Of a DNA stretch of 64,000 bases, positions 11,165 to 18,867 are shown piece by piece. The stretch's first letter is position 1; the number at the start of each line of letters is the position of its first letter. A program made the position numbers and the translations under genes. This DNA is from Janthinobacterium sp. 67 (GTDB taxonomy: Bacteria > Pseudomonadota > Gammaproteobacteria > Burkholderiales > Burkholderiaceae_D), in assembly GCF_002797895.1 (NCBI RefSeq), contig NZ_PGES01000001.1, positions 1,178,001-1,242,000 on the forward strand. The letters are read 5' to 3'. Below the pieces are notes generated by a model. The model had not been told where the DNA came from and did no database searches. It saw only the letters and a list, made by a program, of their open reading frames with translations.

Positions 11165-11612
11165 ATGCCAAGCACAAAAATCAATGCAATGACCCAGCGC
11201 GAATGGCTTGAGCTTGGTTTTTTCCATGAGAGAGATGACGATCTCAAAGAATGGCGATTGCGAGGCCACAAAGCTGGACTTCGACAATTCGCCGAGGCGA
11301 TACGCGCATATGCCGCCAACCCACGCAATAGGATTGTTTCGGAACACGAACACTTCGGACCGTACAAATCTCTTGAAATTGGAACTTGGCCGACCACAGA
11401 AATTACTGATCACTGGATAGCCGGACCTATCAGTGAAATCCATCAGTTAGTTAGCGCAACTGATGGAAGCTCGCCTGGATAAAGCACTCGTGGGCGATTG
11501 TGTTTTTTTTCTTCGTTCCGAATTCGCGCCCTCATCACCATATGAGTTTATCCTGGAAATTGAGGGGGATAACTTTGACCCGTCAAAGGCGGATCTTGAC
11601 GGCTGGCCGTGA
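11165..11612 (+). pseudogene. Frameshifted orphan gene of ~148 codons
   Basis: The first frame runs from the ATG at 11165 (MPSTKINAMTQREWLELGFF) to a stop at 11480-11482. A second frame, open from 11451 after a TAG and containing an ATG at 11463, continues with coherent protein-like sequence (RLDKALVGDCVFFLRSEF, then ILEIEGDNFDP) to the TGA at 11610-11612. The overlap is consistent with one extra base near 11455-11462: removing it joins HQLVS to QLMEARLDK. Either the gene is inactivated or the base is a sequencing error. The composition is less GC-rich than its neighbours. The product is acidic and soluble, and small bacterial immunity-type proteins have this general look, but the family is not established. 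Confidence 0.6.
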
Positions 11613-11632
11613 CCATGAGATTTTCTGCTAAA

Positions 11633-11683
11633 GTCTGCGCCGGAGCGTAGCTTGCTAACGGCAGCCTTCGGCCAGCAGCGGAC
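11633..11683. repeat. Intergenic palindromic repeat, family 1, copy A
   Basis: 51 bp starting GTCTGCGCCGGAGCG and ending CGGCCAGCAGCGGAC, so the ends can pair as a hairpin. It matches copies at 12186 and 12821 in length, ends and internal features. It lies between two orphan genes. Confidence 0.6.
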
Positions 11684-11724
11684 AGTCGGCAATTGACCAA
11701 TTAAGCTTTACTCAGAAAGTCAGC

Positions 11725-12147
11725 ATGTCTCACCGTGATCCTTTTGATGTTATTTCATCCACCGTTGATCTGGATGATCCGGTAGCGCACGGTGATGCTC
11801 AACGCTTTATGGTTAACGCCCTGGCTCGGGTGATCGAATGTCTACCCGTTACCGCGCAGTCTTCTGTTTTGGCTGCTAAACGATATCTTGAGGGCTCGGC
11901 AACGGATAGCGAGGCCTTAGCTGTCCGGGTGAGGCTTTGGGAGACCATCCGAGGACGCGATATGTCGGATGACCCTGAGGTGTTGCGTATCAGAACCACG
12001 ATTTGTGCGCTGCACGGCATGGACGCTGAAGCACCTTACGACAAGTTGGAATACTTTCTGTTTTTTTGGGAGCGCAGCGGCTTAAGCATGGTCGAGCTAG
12101 CTGGAGCTATGTTCGACACATACGGCGTTGTTTATCACGACGCTTAA
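11725..12147 (+). CDS. Hypothetical protein, predominantly helical
   Basis: 140 aa, not recognised. Soluble and acidic, without signal peptide or membrane segment. The C-terminal part (DKLEYFLFFWERSGLSMVE) is aromatic-rich and probably forms the hydrophobic core of a helical fold. The codons use more A and T at third positions than flanking genes, which fits recent acquisition. It is bracketed by palindromic repeat copies A and B, and no partner gene is obvious. Orphan genes in such islets are often solitary immunity or defence-associated proteins, but nothing in this sequence proves that. Confidence 0.6.
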   Translation: MSHRDPFDVISSTVDLDDPVAHGDAQRFMVNALARVIECLPVTAQSSVLAAKRYLEGSATDSEALAVRVRLWETIRGRDMSDDPEVLRIRTTICALHGMDAEAPYDKLEYFLFFWERSGLSMVELAGAMFDTYGVVYHDA

Positions 12148-12185
12148 TCGGCTGCGGTGGCATATGTCGAATGCGTCAGATCTAT

Positions 12186-12236
12186 GTCTGCTTCGGGGCG
12201 GAACCTGCAGATGACTGCAACCGGCCAGAAGCGGAC
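12186..12236. repeat. Intergenic palindromic repeat, family 1, copy B
   Basis: 51 bp starting GTCTGCTTCGGGGCGGAACC and ending CCGGCCAGAAGCGGAC. The ends GTCTGCTTC and GAAGCGGAC are near-perfect inverted repeats. It separates two orphan genes and closely matches copy C. Confidence 0.7.
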
Positions 12237-12272
12237 GATGAATAATCATGACGAGGCATAAAAGGAGTAGCA

Positions 12273-12809
12273 ATGGAAGCAACACGGCTGCCGTCAAGGC
12301 AAATGGCGCAGCATGCCAAACGGCCTGTCATCTCGCTGAAGGTGTTCCTGATCGTGGTAGCAGTCGGGTTCGGGTACTTTATTTACGCGTCATCTGCTCG
12401 GATTTTGGGCGTTACCGGTACTTTGGTCTGTGTTTTTTATGTCTGGACCACCGTTTTGAATCGGCGTGAAAAGCATCGCCTTCAAACCCTGGCTTACGCC
12501 CGCGAAGGCGAATCGATATGCCACTTCGCCCGCAGTTTTGACAAAAGAAAAACCGACACCTGGATCATCCGCGCGGTGCATCAGGAATTGCAAGTTTTTC
12601 TTAGGCCGTTCATCGCGTTTCCAGTGCGAGCATCGGACTCGCTCACGGGCGATTTAGGCTTGGATGTCGATGACGTGGACGATCTCATAGTGGACGTTGC
12701 TTTGCGGGCCGGAAGATCGCTAGAACAGACCGAGCGCAACCCGTATTACGACAAAGTGCGTACCGTTTCTGACGTAGTGCTGTTCGTAAATGCGCAACCA
12801 TCGGTGTAA
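12273..12809 (+). CDS. Membrane-anchored acyl-carrier-like orphan protein
   Basis: 178 aa. Two hydrophobic segments near residues 20-37 and 42-60 (VFLIVVAVGFGYFIYA; GVTGTLVCVFYVW) are followed by a cytoplasmic region. That part (about 95-178) resembles the DUF1493/acyl-carrier fold: VHQELQVFLRPF, then SDSLTGDLGLDVDDVDDLI, then YYDKVRTVSDVVLFVNAQ. In carrier proteins the loop has a DSL serine that takes phosphopantetheine; here the position reads DVDDL, so the serine is missing and ordinary acyl loading is unlikely. An AAAGGAG ribosome binding site precedes the ATG. It lies between repeat copies B and C. The role is unknown. Confidence 0.65.
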   Translation: MEATRLPSRQMAQHAKRPVISLKVFLIVVAVGFGYFIYASSARILGVTGTLVCVFYVWTTVLNRREKHRLQTLAYAREGESICHFARSFDKRKTDTWIIRAVHQELQVFLRPFIAFPVRASDSLTGDLGLDVDDVDDLIVDVALRAGRSLEQTERNPYYDKVRTVSDVVLFVNAQPSV

Positions 12810-12820
12810 CGAATCCATCT

Positions 12821-12870
12821 GTCCGCTTCGGGCGGAACCTGCGAACGATACCAACCGGCCAGAAGCAGAC
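12821..12870. repeat. Intergenic palindromic repeat, family 1, copy C
   Basis: 50 bp starting GTCCGCTTCGGGCGGAACC and ending CCGGCCAGAAGCAGAC. It has the same outer inverted repeat as copy B and begins 12 bases after the stop of the upstream orphan gene. Confidence 0.7.
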
Positions 12871-12913
12871 CTTGGGGCAGCTATGCCTTTTTGGATCAAA
12901 AAACGAGGATGAC

Positions 12914-13171
12914 ATGGTGTACCTAGCACTAACCCCACGAGGTTTGCGAGAAATTTTGGATGCGTCAGAGGCGACCAAGACTCCCGTATGGTGCAGCGCG
13001 GATGCATTGTCAGAAGCAGAATTTGCGCAGCTTGAGCGCAGCAATGTCACTCGTTTCACGTACTCTTTCACGGATGCCGACCAAGCGACGATTCAGGGGG
13101 CGCTTGCGACTATCGAGGAGCATCACCCGGGCGAACGGGTTTGGATTGAAAGTACTGTGTTCGGGGCCTGA
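12914..13171 (+). CDS. Small hypothetical protein
   Basis: 85 aa from the ATG at 12914, chosen because GAGGAT lies just upstream. The longer frame from 12872 would run out of repeat copy C and is unlikely. The protein starts MVYLALTPRGLREILDASE and ends with a Glu-rich helix and VWIESTVFGA. No signal peptide or membrane segment, and no family recognised. It is the last gene of the low-GC islet and is followed by a large inverted repeat. Confidence 0.55.
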   Translation: MVYLALTPRGLREILDASEATKTPVWCSADALSEAEFAQLERSNVTRFTYSFTDADQATIQGALATIEEHHPGERVWIESTVFGA

Positions 13172-13274
13172 ACAGCCCCTTCGACAGTCTGGTATGGGGC
13201 GGAAGCTGACGCCCCTCAACCGCGAACTGGCAACGAGAGCATGAACCCGCCCGCGCCTCAAACCCAGGCTCCCC

Positions 13275-13393
13275 GGGCCCAGCGGGCCTGAAAAATGGCC
13301 AGGGCAAGGCGCGCGGGCGAAGACAGTACGCATGTACGGCGAGCCCAAGCAACGCAGCCATGGACATTTTCTCAGGCCCGCGGCTCTGGCCCG
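13275..13393. repeat. Large imperfect inverted repeat (MITE-like) in intergenic region
   Basis: The left arm (13275-13300, GCGGGCCTGAAAAATGGCC at its core) pairs with the right arm (13362-13392, GGACATTTTCTCAGGCCCGC). The ~60-base loop has a nested GTACGCATGTAC palindrome. No transposase is present. The 13172-13424 gap holds only this element. Confidence 0.6.
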
Positions 13394-13424
13394 CCGTTTT
13401 TAATAACCAGCGATCAACATAACT

Positions 13425-13955
13425 CTACTGAACACGGGCTAGGTACTGGGCCAGCTGGGCGAAGGTGGCCCTGAACCCCTGCGTCATCGACTCATGCCCC
13501 TCCACAAAAGTCTCATGCTGCTCATCCGTCGCCTTGTGCGGCGTCGACCGCAAGGTCATCGTCGTCTTGCCATTTTCTTCCGTGAGGGTCATGACATTGA
13601 ACGACTCCAGCGGCCAGGTAGCGCTGACCGGATGCTGCACGGCATTGCCCTGCTTGTCGGCAAACGACAGGATGGAAACGATGCGTTCAGGCGCTTCGAT
13701 CTCCTGGTAAGTAAACTTGCCCCACATCTCATAGCCATTGTCGGCGCGCATGCCATAGTGGAAAACGCCGCCCGGTTTGAGGTCCAGCGCCAGCACGCTC
13801 AGTTCGAAGCCGACCGGTCCCCACCACTGCGCCAGACGTTCCGGCTCCACCCACGAGCGGAACACGAGATCGCGTGGGGCGTCGAAAGTTTGCGTGATGA
13901 CAAAGTCGCTGCTGTCGCGGTGCTGTCCGTCCTGCTGCTGTTTTTCCGTCGTCAT
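13425..13955 (-). CDS. AHSA1/SRPBCC-family protein
   Basis: 176 aa. The START-like ligand-binding fold (activator of Hsp90 ATPase homologue 1 type) is recognised by VITQTFDAPRDLVFRSWVEP near the N-terminus, LAQWWGPVGFE, the MWGKFTYQEIEAPERIV strand and the C-terminal helix MTQGFRATFAQLAQYLA. Such proteins bind small hydrophobic ligands; in bacteria most have no assigned substrate. AGGAG lies ten bases before the ATG. It is divergent from the marR gene across ~130 bp that includes the MarR operator, so co-control is possible. Confidence 0.85.
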   Translation of the reverse strand: MTTEKQQQDGQHRDSSDFVITQTFDAPRDLVFRSWVEPERLAQWWGPVGFELSVLALDLKPGGVFHYGMRADNGYEMWGKFTYQEIEAPERIVSILSFADKQGNAVQHPVSATWPLESFNVMTLTEENGKTTMTLRSTPHKATDEQHETFVEGHESMTQGFRATFAQLAQYLARVQ

Positions 13956-14051
13956 GCTGTCTCCTGATGGTGATGGGCTGACTGTTAATGTACCAGGGGC
14001 GCCGATAAACGGGAAGGCCTGTACGCCTGTGAAACCGGCATGCTAGAATAT

Positions 14052-14069
14052 TAGTTAGACACCTAACTA
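14052..14069. promoter_or_regulatory. Predicted MarR operator
   Basis: TAGTTAGACACCTAACTA is a perfect inverted repeat with 7-bp arms and a 4-bp spacer, 17 bases before the marR start. MarR-family regulators typically bind such 16-20-bp palindromes in their own promoter, so autorepression of the efflux operon is inferred. Confidence 0.75.
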
Positions 14070-14085
14070 TTAGATCACTCACCTT

Positions 14086-14520
14086 ATGACTTCTATCGAA
14101 GAGCGCTTTTCCGCCGCGCTCCACAAGACGGCGCGCGGCTGGCGCCATGCGATCGACCGGCGCCTGAAAGACCTGGACCTGGGGCAAGCAAGCTGGATGT
14201 GCATCGCCATGATCGCCAAGTCGCCCCAGCCGCCGTCGCAAAGCGAGCTGGCCCATCAACTGGGCGTGGAAAACCCCACCATGGTGTCGATGCTGGACCG
14301 GCTCGTGAAATCGGGCTTCGTGCAGCGCCAGCCATCGGAAACGGACCGCAGAGTAAAACTCGTCGTGCTGACCGAGGCGGGCATGCAGGTGTATGACACC
14401 GTGCGCAAGGAAGCGGATGGCTTCCGCAAGGAACTGCTGCAGGGTATCGATCCCGACCAGCTGCGGGCCGCCACGGAACTGCTGGAAGCGCTGCAAGCGG
14501 CGACGGAGAAGTTTGCGTGA
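14086..14520 (+). CDS. MarR-family transcriptional regulator
   Basis: 144 aa. A winged-helix repressor of the MarR/EmrR type: the recognition region SQSELAHQLGVENPTMVSML is followed by the wing VQRQPSETDRRVKLVVLTE, and helices at both ends form the dimer interface. Ligand binding by phenolics or drugs usually releases such repressors. The TGA overlaps the GTG start of the efflux transporter, and a palindromic operator lies just upstream, so it very probably represses this efflux operon and itself. Confidence 0.92.
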   Translation: MTSIEERFSAALHKTARGWRHAIDRRLKDLDLGQASWMCIAMIAKSPQPPSQSELAHQLGVENPTMVSMLDRLVKSGFVQRQPSETDRRVKLVVLTEAGMQVYDTVRKEADGFRKELLQGIDPDQLRAATELLEALQAATEKFA

Positions 14521-16082
14521 ATTCCGTGACGGCAGCGCCCCTTCCCGCCTCGCAAGACCCCAGCCTGAACCGGCGCATGATCACGATTTCGATCATGCTC
14601 GCCACCATCATCCAGGCGCTCGACGGCACCATCGCCAACGTCGCCCTGCCCCACATGCAAGGCAGCCTGTCCGCCTCGCAAGACCAGATCACCTGGGTAC
14701 TGACCTCGTTCATCGTCGCCGCCGCCATCGCCACGCCCCTGACGGGCTGGCTGTGCGACCGCTTCGGGCAGAAAAACACCTTTCTCGTGTCCGTGGCCGG
14801 CTTTACACTCGCCTCCGTGCTGTGCGGCCTGTCCGCTACCTTGTCCGAGATCGTCGCAGCGCGCCTGCTGCAGGGCGTGTTCGGCGCGGCGTTGGTGCCG
14901 CTGTCGCAGGCGGTGCTGCTCGACATCAATCCACGCGAGAAACACGGCTCGGCCATGGCCATCTGGGGCATGGGCGTGATGATAGGCCCCATCCTGGGAC
15001 CGACACTGGGCGGCTGGCTGACGGACAGCTACAGCTGGCGCTGGGTCTTCTTCATCAACATCCCCATCGGCGCCATGGCCTTCTATGGCATCTGGCGCTA
15101 CATCCGCAAGGACCCGCCGAACCGCCGCATGAGCTTTGACATGTTCGGCTTCGCCACCTTGAGCCTGTCGATCGGCGCGCTGCAGATGCTGCTGGACCGG
15201 GGCGAGCAGAACGACTGGTTTTCTTCGACGGAAACGTGGATCGAAGCCATCGTGCTGGCCATGAGCCTCTGTTATTTCATTGCGCACACGGCCTTGCGCC
15301 CGGCCGGCAAGTCCTTCCTCGACTACCGGCTGCTGAAAAACTCCAACTATGTGAGCGGCCTGCTGTTCATCTTCATCGTCGGCATGGTGCTGTTCGCCAC
15401 GCGCGCGCTGACGCCGTCGATGCTGCAAGGCTTGATGAATTACCCGGCGGCCATCGCCGGCCTCGTCACGGCGCCCAGCGGCCTGGGCACGATGCTGGCC
15501 ATGCTGATCGTCGGCAGGCTGACGGGCAGAATCGATACGCGCATCCTGCTGGGCGTGGGCTTTTCGATTACCGCGTTTTCGCTGTGGCAAATGGCCAATT
15601 TCAGTCTGGACCTCGTGCCGAAGACCGTCGTGTGGAACGGCATCATCCAGGGCATCGGCCTGGGCCTCGTCTTCGTGCCCCTGAGCGCGGCCACGTTTGC
15701 CACCCTGTCGCCGCAGATGCGGGCGGAAGGCACGGCGATCTACAGCCTGGTGCGCAATATCGGCAGCAGCATCGGCATTGCCCTCGTGCAGACCTTGTTG
15801 GTGCGCAATACGCAGATCGCCCATGCGTCCCTGACGGAACACATCAACATCGCCAACCCGGCCCTGCACGACCCCGGCATTGCCCAGGTGTTCGACCTGG
15901 GCACGAGCACGGGCATGGCGGCGCTGAATGGCGAAATCACGCGGCAGGCGTCGATGATCGCCTACCTCGACGACTTCTGGCTGATGATGTGGCTGACCAT
16001 CCTCGTGCTGCCGCTCTTGCTCCTGATCAAACCACCAAAGAAGAATGCGCCTGTCGTGGTTGACCACGCGGCCATGGAATAA
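14517..16082 (+). CDS. DHA2-family drug/proton antiporter (EmrB-like)
   Basis: 521 aa with 14 predicted membrane helices. Inner-membrane major facilitator of the EmrB/QacA group: motif D1 IIQALDGTIANVALPHMQGS, motif A LCDRFGQKNTFL and motif C GPILGPTLGGWLTD are visible. The start is a GTG overlapping the marR stop. With the downstream outer-membrane factor and membrane-fusion protein it should form a tripartite pump expelling hydrophobic compounds across both membranes. Specificity cannot be read from sequence. Confidence 0.92.
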   Translation: MNSVTAAPLPASQDPSLNRRMITISIMLATIIQALDGTIANVALPHMQGSLSASQDQITWVLTSFIVAAAIATPLTGWLCDRFGQKNTFLVSVAGFTLASVLCGLSATLSEIVAARLLQGVFGAALVPLSQAVLLDINPREKHGSAMAIWGMGVMIGPILGPTLGGWLTDSYSWRWVFFINIPIGAMAFYGIWRYIRKDPPNRRMSFDMFGFATLSLSIGALQMLLDRGEQNDWFSSTETWIEAIVLAMSLCYFIAHTALRPAGKSFLDYRLLKNSNYVSGLLFIFIVGMVLFATRALTPSMLQGLMNYPAAIAGLVTAPSGLGTMLAMLIVGRLTGRIDTRILLGVGFSITAFSLWQMANFSLDLVPKTVVWNGIIQGIGLGLVFVPLSAATFATLSPQMRAEGTAIYSLVRNIGSSIGIALVQTLLVRNTQIAHASLTEHINIANPALHDPGIAQVFDLGTSTGMAALNGEITRQASMIAYLDDFWLMMWLTILVLPLLLLIKPPKKNAPVVVDHAAME

Positions 16083-16087
16083 CCCTC

Positions 16088-17536
16088 ATGCACACACCTA
16101 TGAAATTTTCCCTGCGCGTATTGACGTTGAGTCTGGCTTTGGCCGGCTGCGCCAGCATCCCGCCCGACACGCAACAGTTGCCGCAGCAAGACCTGGCCAA
16201 GGCGCAACTGGCGGCCGACATCCACCTGGCCAGCGAAGGCTGGCCCGCCGCCCAGTGGTGGCGCCAGTTCCAGGACGCTCAGCTGGACCAGCTGATTGAC
16301 AACGCCCTGTCCGCCAGCCCCGGCCTGGACGTGGCGAATGCCCGCATCGGCTCGGCCCTGTCCGCGTTCGATGCCCGGCATGCGGAACGCGGCCCCAGGC
16401 TGGACCTGGACGCCAGCGCCAGCCGCCAGCGCTATTCGGCCAACGGCCTGATGCCCGCCCCCATCGGCGGCAATTACTACAATGAATTCACCGTGGGCGT
16501 GCAAGCCCATTACGATCTCGACTGGTGGGGCAAGCACAAGGCGCAGATCGCCGCCAGCCTGGGCGAGGTCAACGCGCGCCGCGCCGAGTACGCGATGGCG
16601 GAACAGATGCTGGCCGCCGAAATCGCCAGGCACTACTTCAGCATGCAAAATGGCTGGGCCCGCATGGACAACCTGCATGCGCTGGTCCAGTTGCAGCAGC
16701 AACTGGTGGACGACAAGGAAAAGCGCATCGCGCATGGCCTGGGCGTCAGCGACGACCATCTGTCCGCGCAAACGCGTTTGAGCCTGCTGCAGCAACAAAT
16801 TGCCCTGCTGGAAACGCAGGTCGTCACGGAACGTGAAGCCTTGCGCGCCCTGCTCGGTGCGGACAGCACGGCACTGGCCGGCCTGCAGCCGAAAGCAGCC
16901 CAGGCGCTGCCGCACGCACTGCCCGGCAAGCTGGGCATGGAATTGCTGGCGCGCCGTCCCGACCTGCAGGCGGCGCGCTGGCGGGTCCAGGCGGCCATGA
17001 GCAATATCGAGGCGGCGCAGGCATCGTTCTACCCCGATATCGACCTGGGAGCGTCGTTCGGCCTCGATGCGATAAAACTGGGCAAGCTGCTGCAATCGGG
17101 CAGCCGCACCCTGTTCATCGGCCCGGCCCTGTCCCTGCCCCTGTTCGACAGCGGCCGCCTGCAGGCGCAGCTTGCCGGCGCGCGCAGCGAACGCAATGAA
17201 CTGATCGCCGACTACAACCAAAGGGTCTTCAATGTCGTGCGCGACGTGGCCCAAGCGGGCGCCAAGGTGCAAGGCGTGGAAAACCAGCTGCGCCTGCAGC
17301 AGGAAAACCTGCGCGCCAGCGAGGCGCAGCTGCGCAACGCCAATGCCAGACTGAAACAGGGACTGGCCGACCGCGCCACGCAACTCAATGCGGAAATGAC
17401 CGTGCGCGGCCAGGTCGACCTGGGCATGCAGCTGCAAAACCAGCGCCAGGACGCGGAAATCAGCCTGAGCGTGGCACTGGGCGGCGGCTACCGGGGCAGC
17501 AGCGATTTTTCCGCCAACGCCACCGCACAACAATAA
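16088..17536 (+). CDS. NodT/OprM-type outer-membrane efflux lipoprotein
   Basis: 482 aa. Signal peptide with lipobox LALAGC (lipid-anchored Cys at about residue 21; an alternative start at 16100 shortens this by four). The body is the TolC-like fold: two repeats with long coiled-coil hairpins, QWWRQFQDAQLDQLIDNAL near the N-terminus and AMSNIEAAQASFYPDIDLGA in the second half. It forms the outer-membrane channel of the pump. It starts five bases after the transporter stop, so the two are co-translated. Confidence 0.92.
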   Translation: MHTPMKFSLRVLTLSLALAGCASIPPDTQQLPQQDLAKAQLAADIHLASEGWPAAQWWRQFQDAQLDQLIDNALSASPGLDVANARIGSALSAFDARHAERGPRLDLDASASRQRYSANGLMPAPIGGNYYNEFTVGVQAHYDLDWWGKHKAQIAASLGEVNARRAEYAMAEQMLAAEIARHYFSMQNGWARMDNLHALVQLQQQLVDDKEKRIAHGLGVSDDHLSAQTRLSLLQQQIALLETQVVTEREALRALLGADSTALAGLQPKAAQALPHALPGKLGMELLARRPDLQAARWRVQAAMSNIEAAQASFYPDIDLGASFGLDAIKLGKLLQSGSRTLFIGPALSLPLFDSGRLQAQLAGARSERNELIADYNQRVFNVVRDVAQAGAKVQGVENQLRLQQENLRASEAQLRNANARLKQGLADRATQLNAEMTVRGQVDLGMQLQNQRQDAEISLSVALGGGYRGSSDFSANATAQQ

Positions 17537-17557
17537 CCATCGATTACGGACGACATC

Positions 17558-18727
17558 ATGAGCAGCGATACCACAGCAACGACCACCCCAACCGAACAGC
17601 CGGGCAAGCGCAAGGCCGTCCTCATCGCCATCACGGCCGCCTTCCTCGTGGCCGGCGCGGCCTGGGCAGTTTATTACCAACTGGTGCTGGCCAAGGAAGA
17701 AGTCACGGACAACGCCTATGTGGGCGGCAACCTCGTCACCCTGTCCGCGCAAGTGACGGGCAATGTCGACGCCATCCGCGCCGACGAGACGCAGATGGTC
17801 AAGGCGGGCGCGCCGCTGATCACCCTGAACGCCATCGATGCGGACCTGGCCCTGAGCCAGGCCGAGGCACGCCTGGGCAACGTCGTGCGCCAGGAGCGCG
17901 AACGCTATGCGAATGTGGCGCAGTACGACGCCGTCATCGAACAGCGCCGCCTGGCGCTGGCCACGGCGCAGGGCAACCTGGCGCGCCGTGCGCCGCTGGC
18001 CGCGGACCAGACGATCTCGGGCGAAGACCTGGCCCATGCGAAACAGGCCGTCGACGACGCGAAAGCGGCCTTGGCCGTGGCCCAGCGCCAGGCCGAGTCC
18101 GCCAAATCGGGCGTGGCCGGCGTGCGCCTGGCCAGCCATCCGGCGATTTTGTCCGCCAGGGGCGACGTGCTGCAGGCATGGCTGGCCGTGCGCCGCAATG
18201 CCGTGGTCGCGCCCGTCTCGGGTTACGTGGCCAAGCGCAGCGTGCAGCTGGGCACGCACGTGACGCCGGGCACGCCCTTGATGTCCATCGTGCCGCTCGA
18301 CCAGTTATGGGTCGACGCCAACTTCAAGGAATCCGAACTGCGCAACATCCGCGTGGGCCAGGCGGCGACCATCGAAACGGATCTATATGGCAGCAAGGTG
18401 GTGTACCACGGCAAGGTGCTGGGCATGTCGGCCGGCACGGGCAGCGCGTTTTCCCTGTTGCCGGCGCAAAACGCCACGGGCAACTGGATCAAGGTGGTGC
18501 AGCGTGTGCCCGTGCGCATCACGCTCGACCCCAAGGAACTGGCCGCCCACCCGCTGCGCATCGGCCTGTCGACCACGGTGACGGTCGATACCAGCCATGG
18601 CGAAGGCGCGACCCTGGACCAGCCGATGGTGGCCTCCACCGTCTACACTACCAAGGCGCTGGAACAGCCGGTGGGCGAGGCGGAGAAGGTGGCCGATGCG
18701 ATCATTGCGCAGAATCTTGCCCATTAA
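17558..18727 (+). CDS. HlyD/EmrA-type membrane fusion protein
   Basis: 389 aa. One N-terminal membrane anchor (AVLIAITAAFLVAGAAWAVYY), then the lipoyl-like half-motif DNAYVGGNLVTLSAQVTG, a long coiled coil (about 100-200), and the second half-motif AVVAPVSGYVAKRSVQLG with beta-barrel segments. EmrA-type adaptors bridge the inner-membrane transporter and outer-membrane channel. Last gene of the marR-emrB-nodT-emrA order; a palindrome just downstream could end the transcript. Confidence 0.93.
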   Translation: MSSDTTATTTPTEQPGKRKAVLIAITAAFLVAGAAWAVYYQLVLAKEEVTDNAYVGGNLVTLSAQVTGNVDAIRADETQMVKAGAPLITLNAIDADLALSQAEARLGNVVRQERERYANVAQYDAVIEQRRLALATAQGNLARRAPLAADQTISGEDLAHAKQAVDDAKAALAVAQRQAESAKSGVAGVRLASHPAILSARGDVLQAWLAVRRNAVVAPVSGYVAKRSVQLGTHVTPGTPLMSIVPLDQLWVDANFKESELRNIRVGQAATIETDLYGSKVVYHGKVLGMSAGTGSAFSLLPAQNATGNWIKVVQRVPVRITLDPKELAAHPLRIGLSTTVTVDTSHGEGATLDQPMVASTVYTTKALEQPVGEAEKVADAIIAQNLAH

Positions 18728-18756
18728 ACCGTCCGTTGAACTCAAACGACATCCGG

Positions 18757-18779
18757 GGTCAGACCCGCCGGGTCTGACC
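18757..18779. repeat. GGTCAGACCC palindrome, family 2, copy 1
   Basis: GGTCAGACCC and GGGTCTGACC form 10-bp perfect arms around a 3-base loop. Related palindromes lie at 41484 and 48244. The position after the efflux operon fits a transcript end, but there is no clear U-tract. Confidence 0.75.
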
Positions 18780-18826
18780 TCAGCCTTACTTAACCCGACA
18801 CCACCAACGGCCTTCGCCAACAATGT

Positions 18827-18867
18827 TGTCGGATTACGCGGGGCGTTGCCCCGCTAATCCGACCTAC
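18827..18867. repeat. TGTCGGATTACG...CCGACCTAC repeat, family 3, copy R1
   Basis: A 41-bp hairpin element with ends TGTCGGATTACGCGG and CCGCTAATCCGACCTAC. Copies also occur at 32469, 32543, 39855 and 39911. Its right end contains the stop codon of the EF-G gene on the minus strand. Confidence 0.8.

Noticed and set aside
11633..12870. Integron attC sites for the orphan-gene islet
   Set aside because: The palindromes lack the RYYYAAC/GTTRRRY core and no integrase is present, so they are treated only as an unassigned repeat family.
15962..18259. 765-residue antisense frame across the efflux operon
   Set aside because: It overlaps three clear efflux genes and has only shadow composition.
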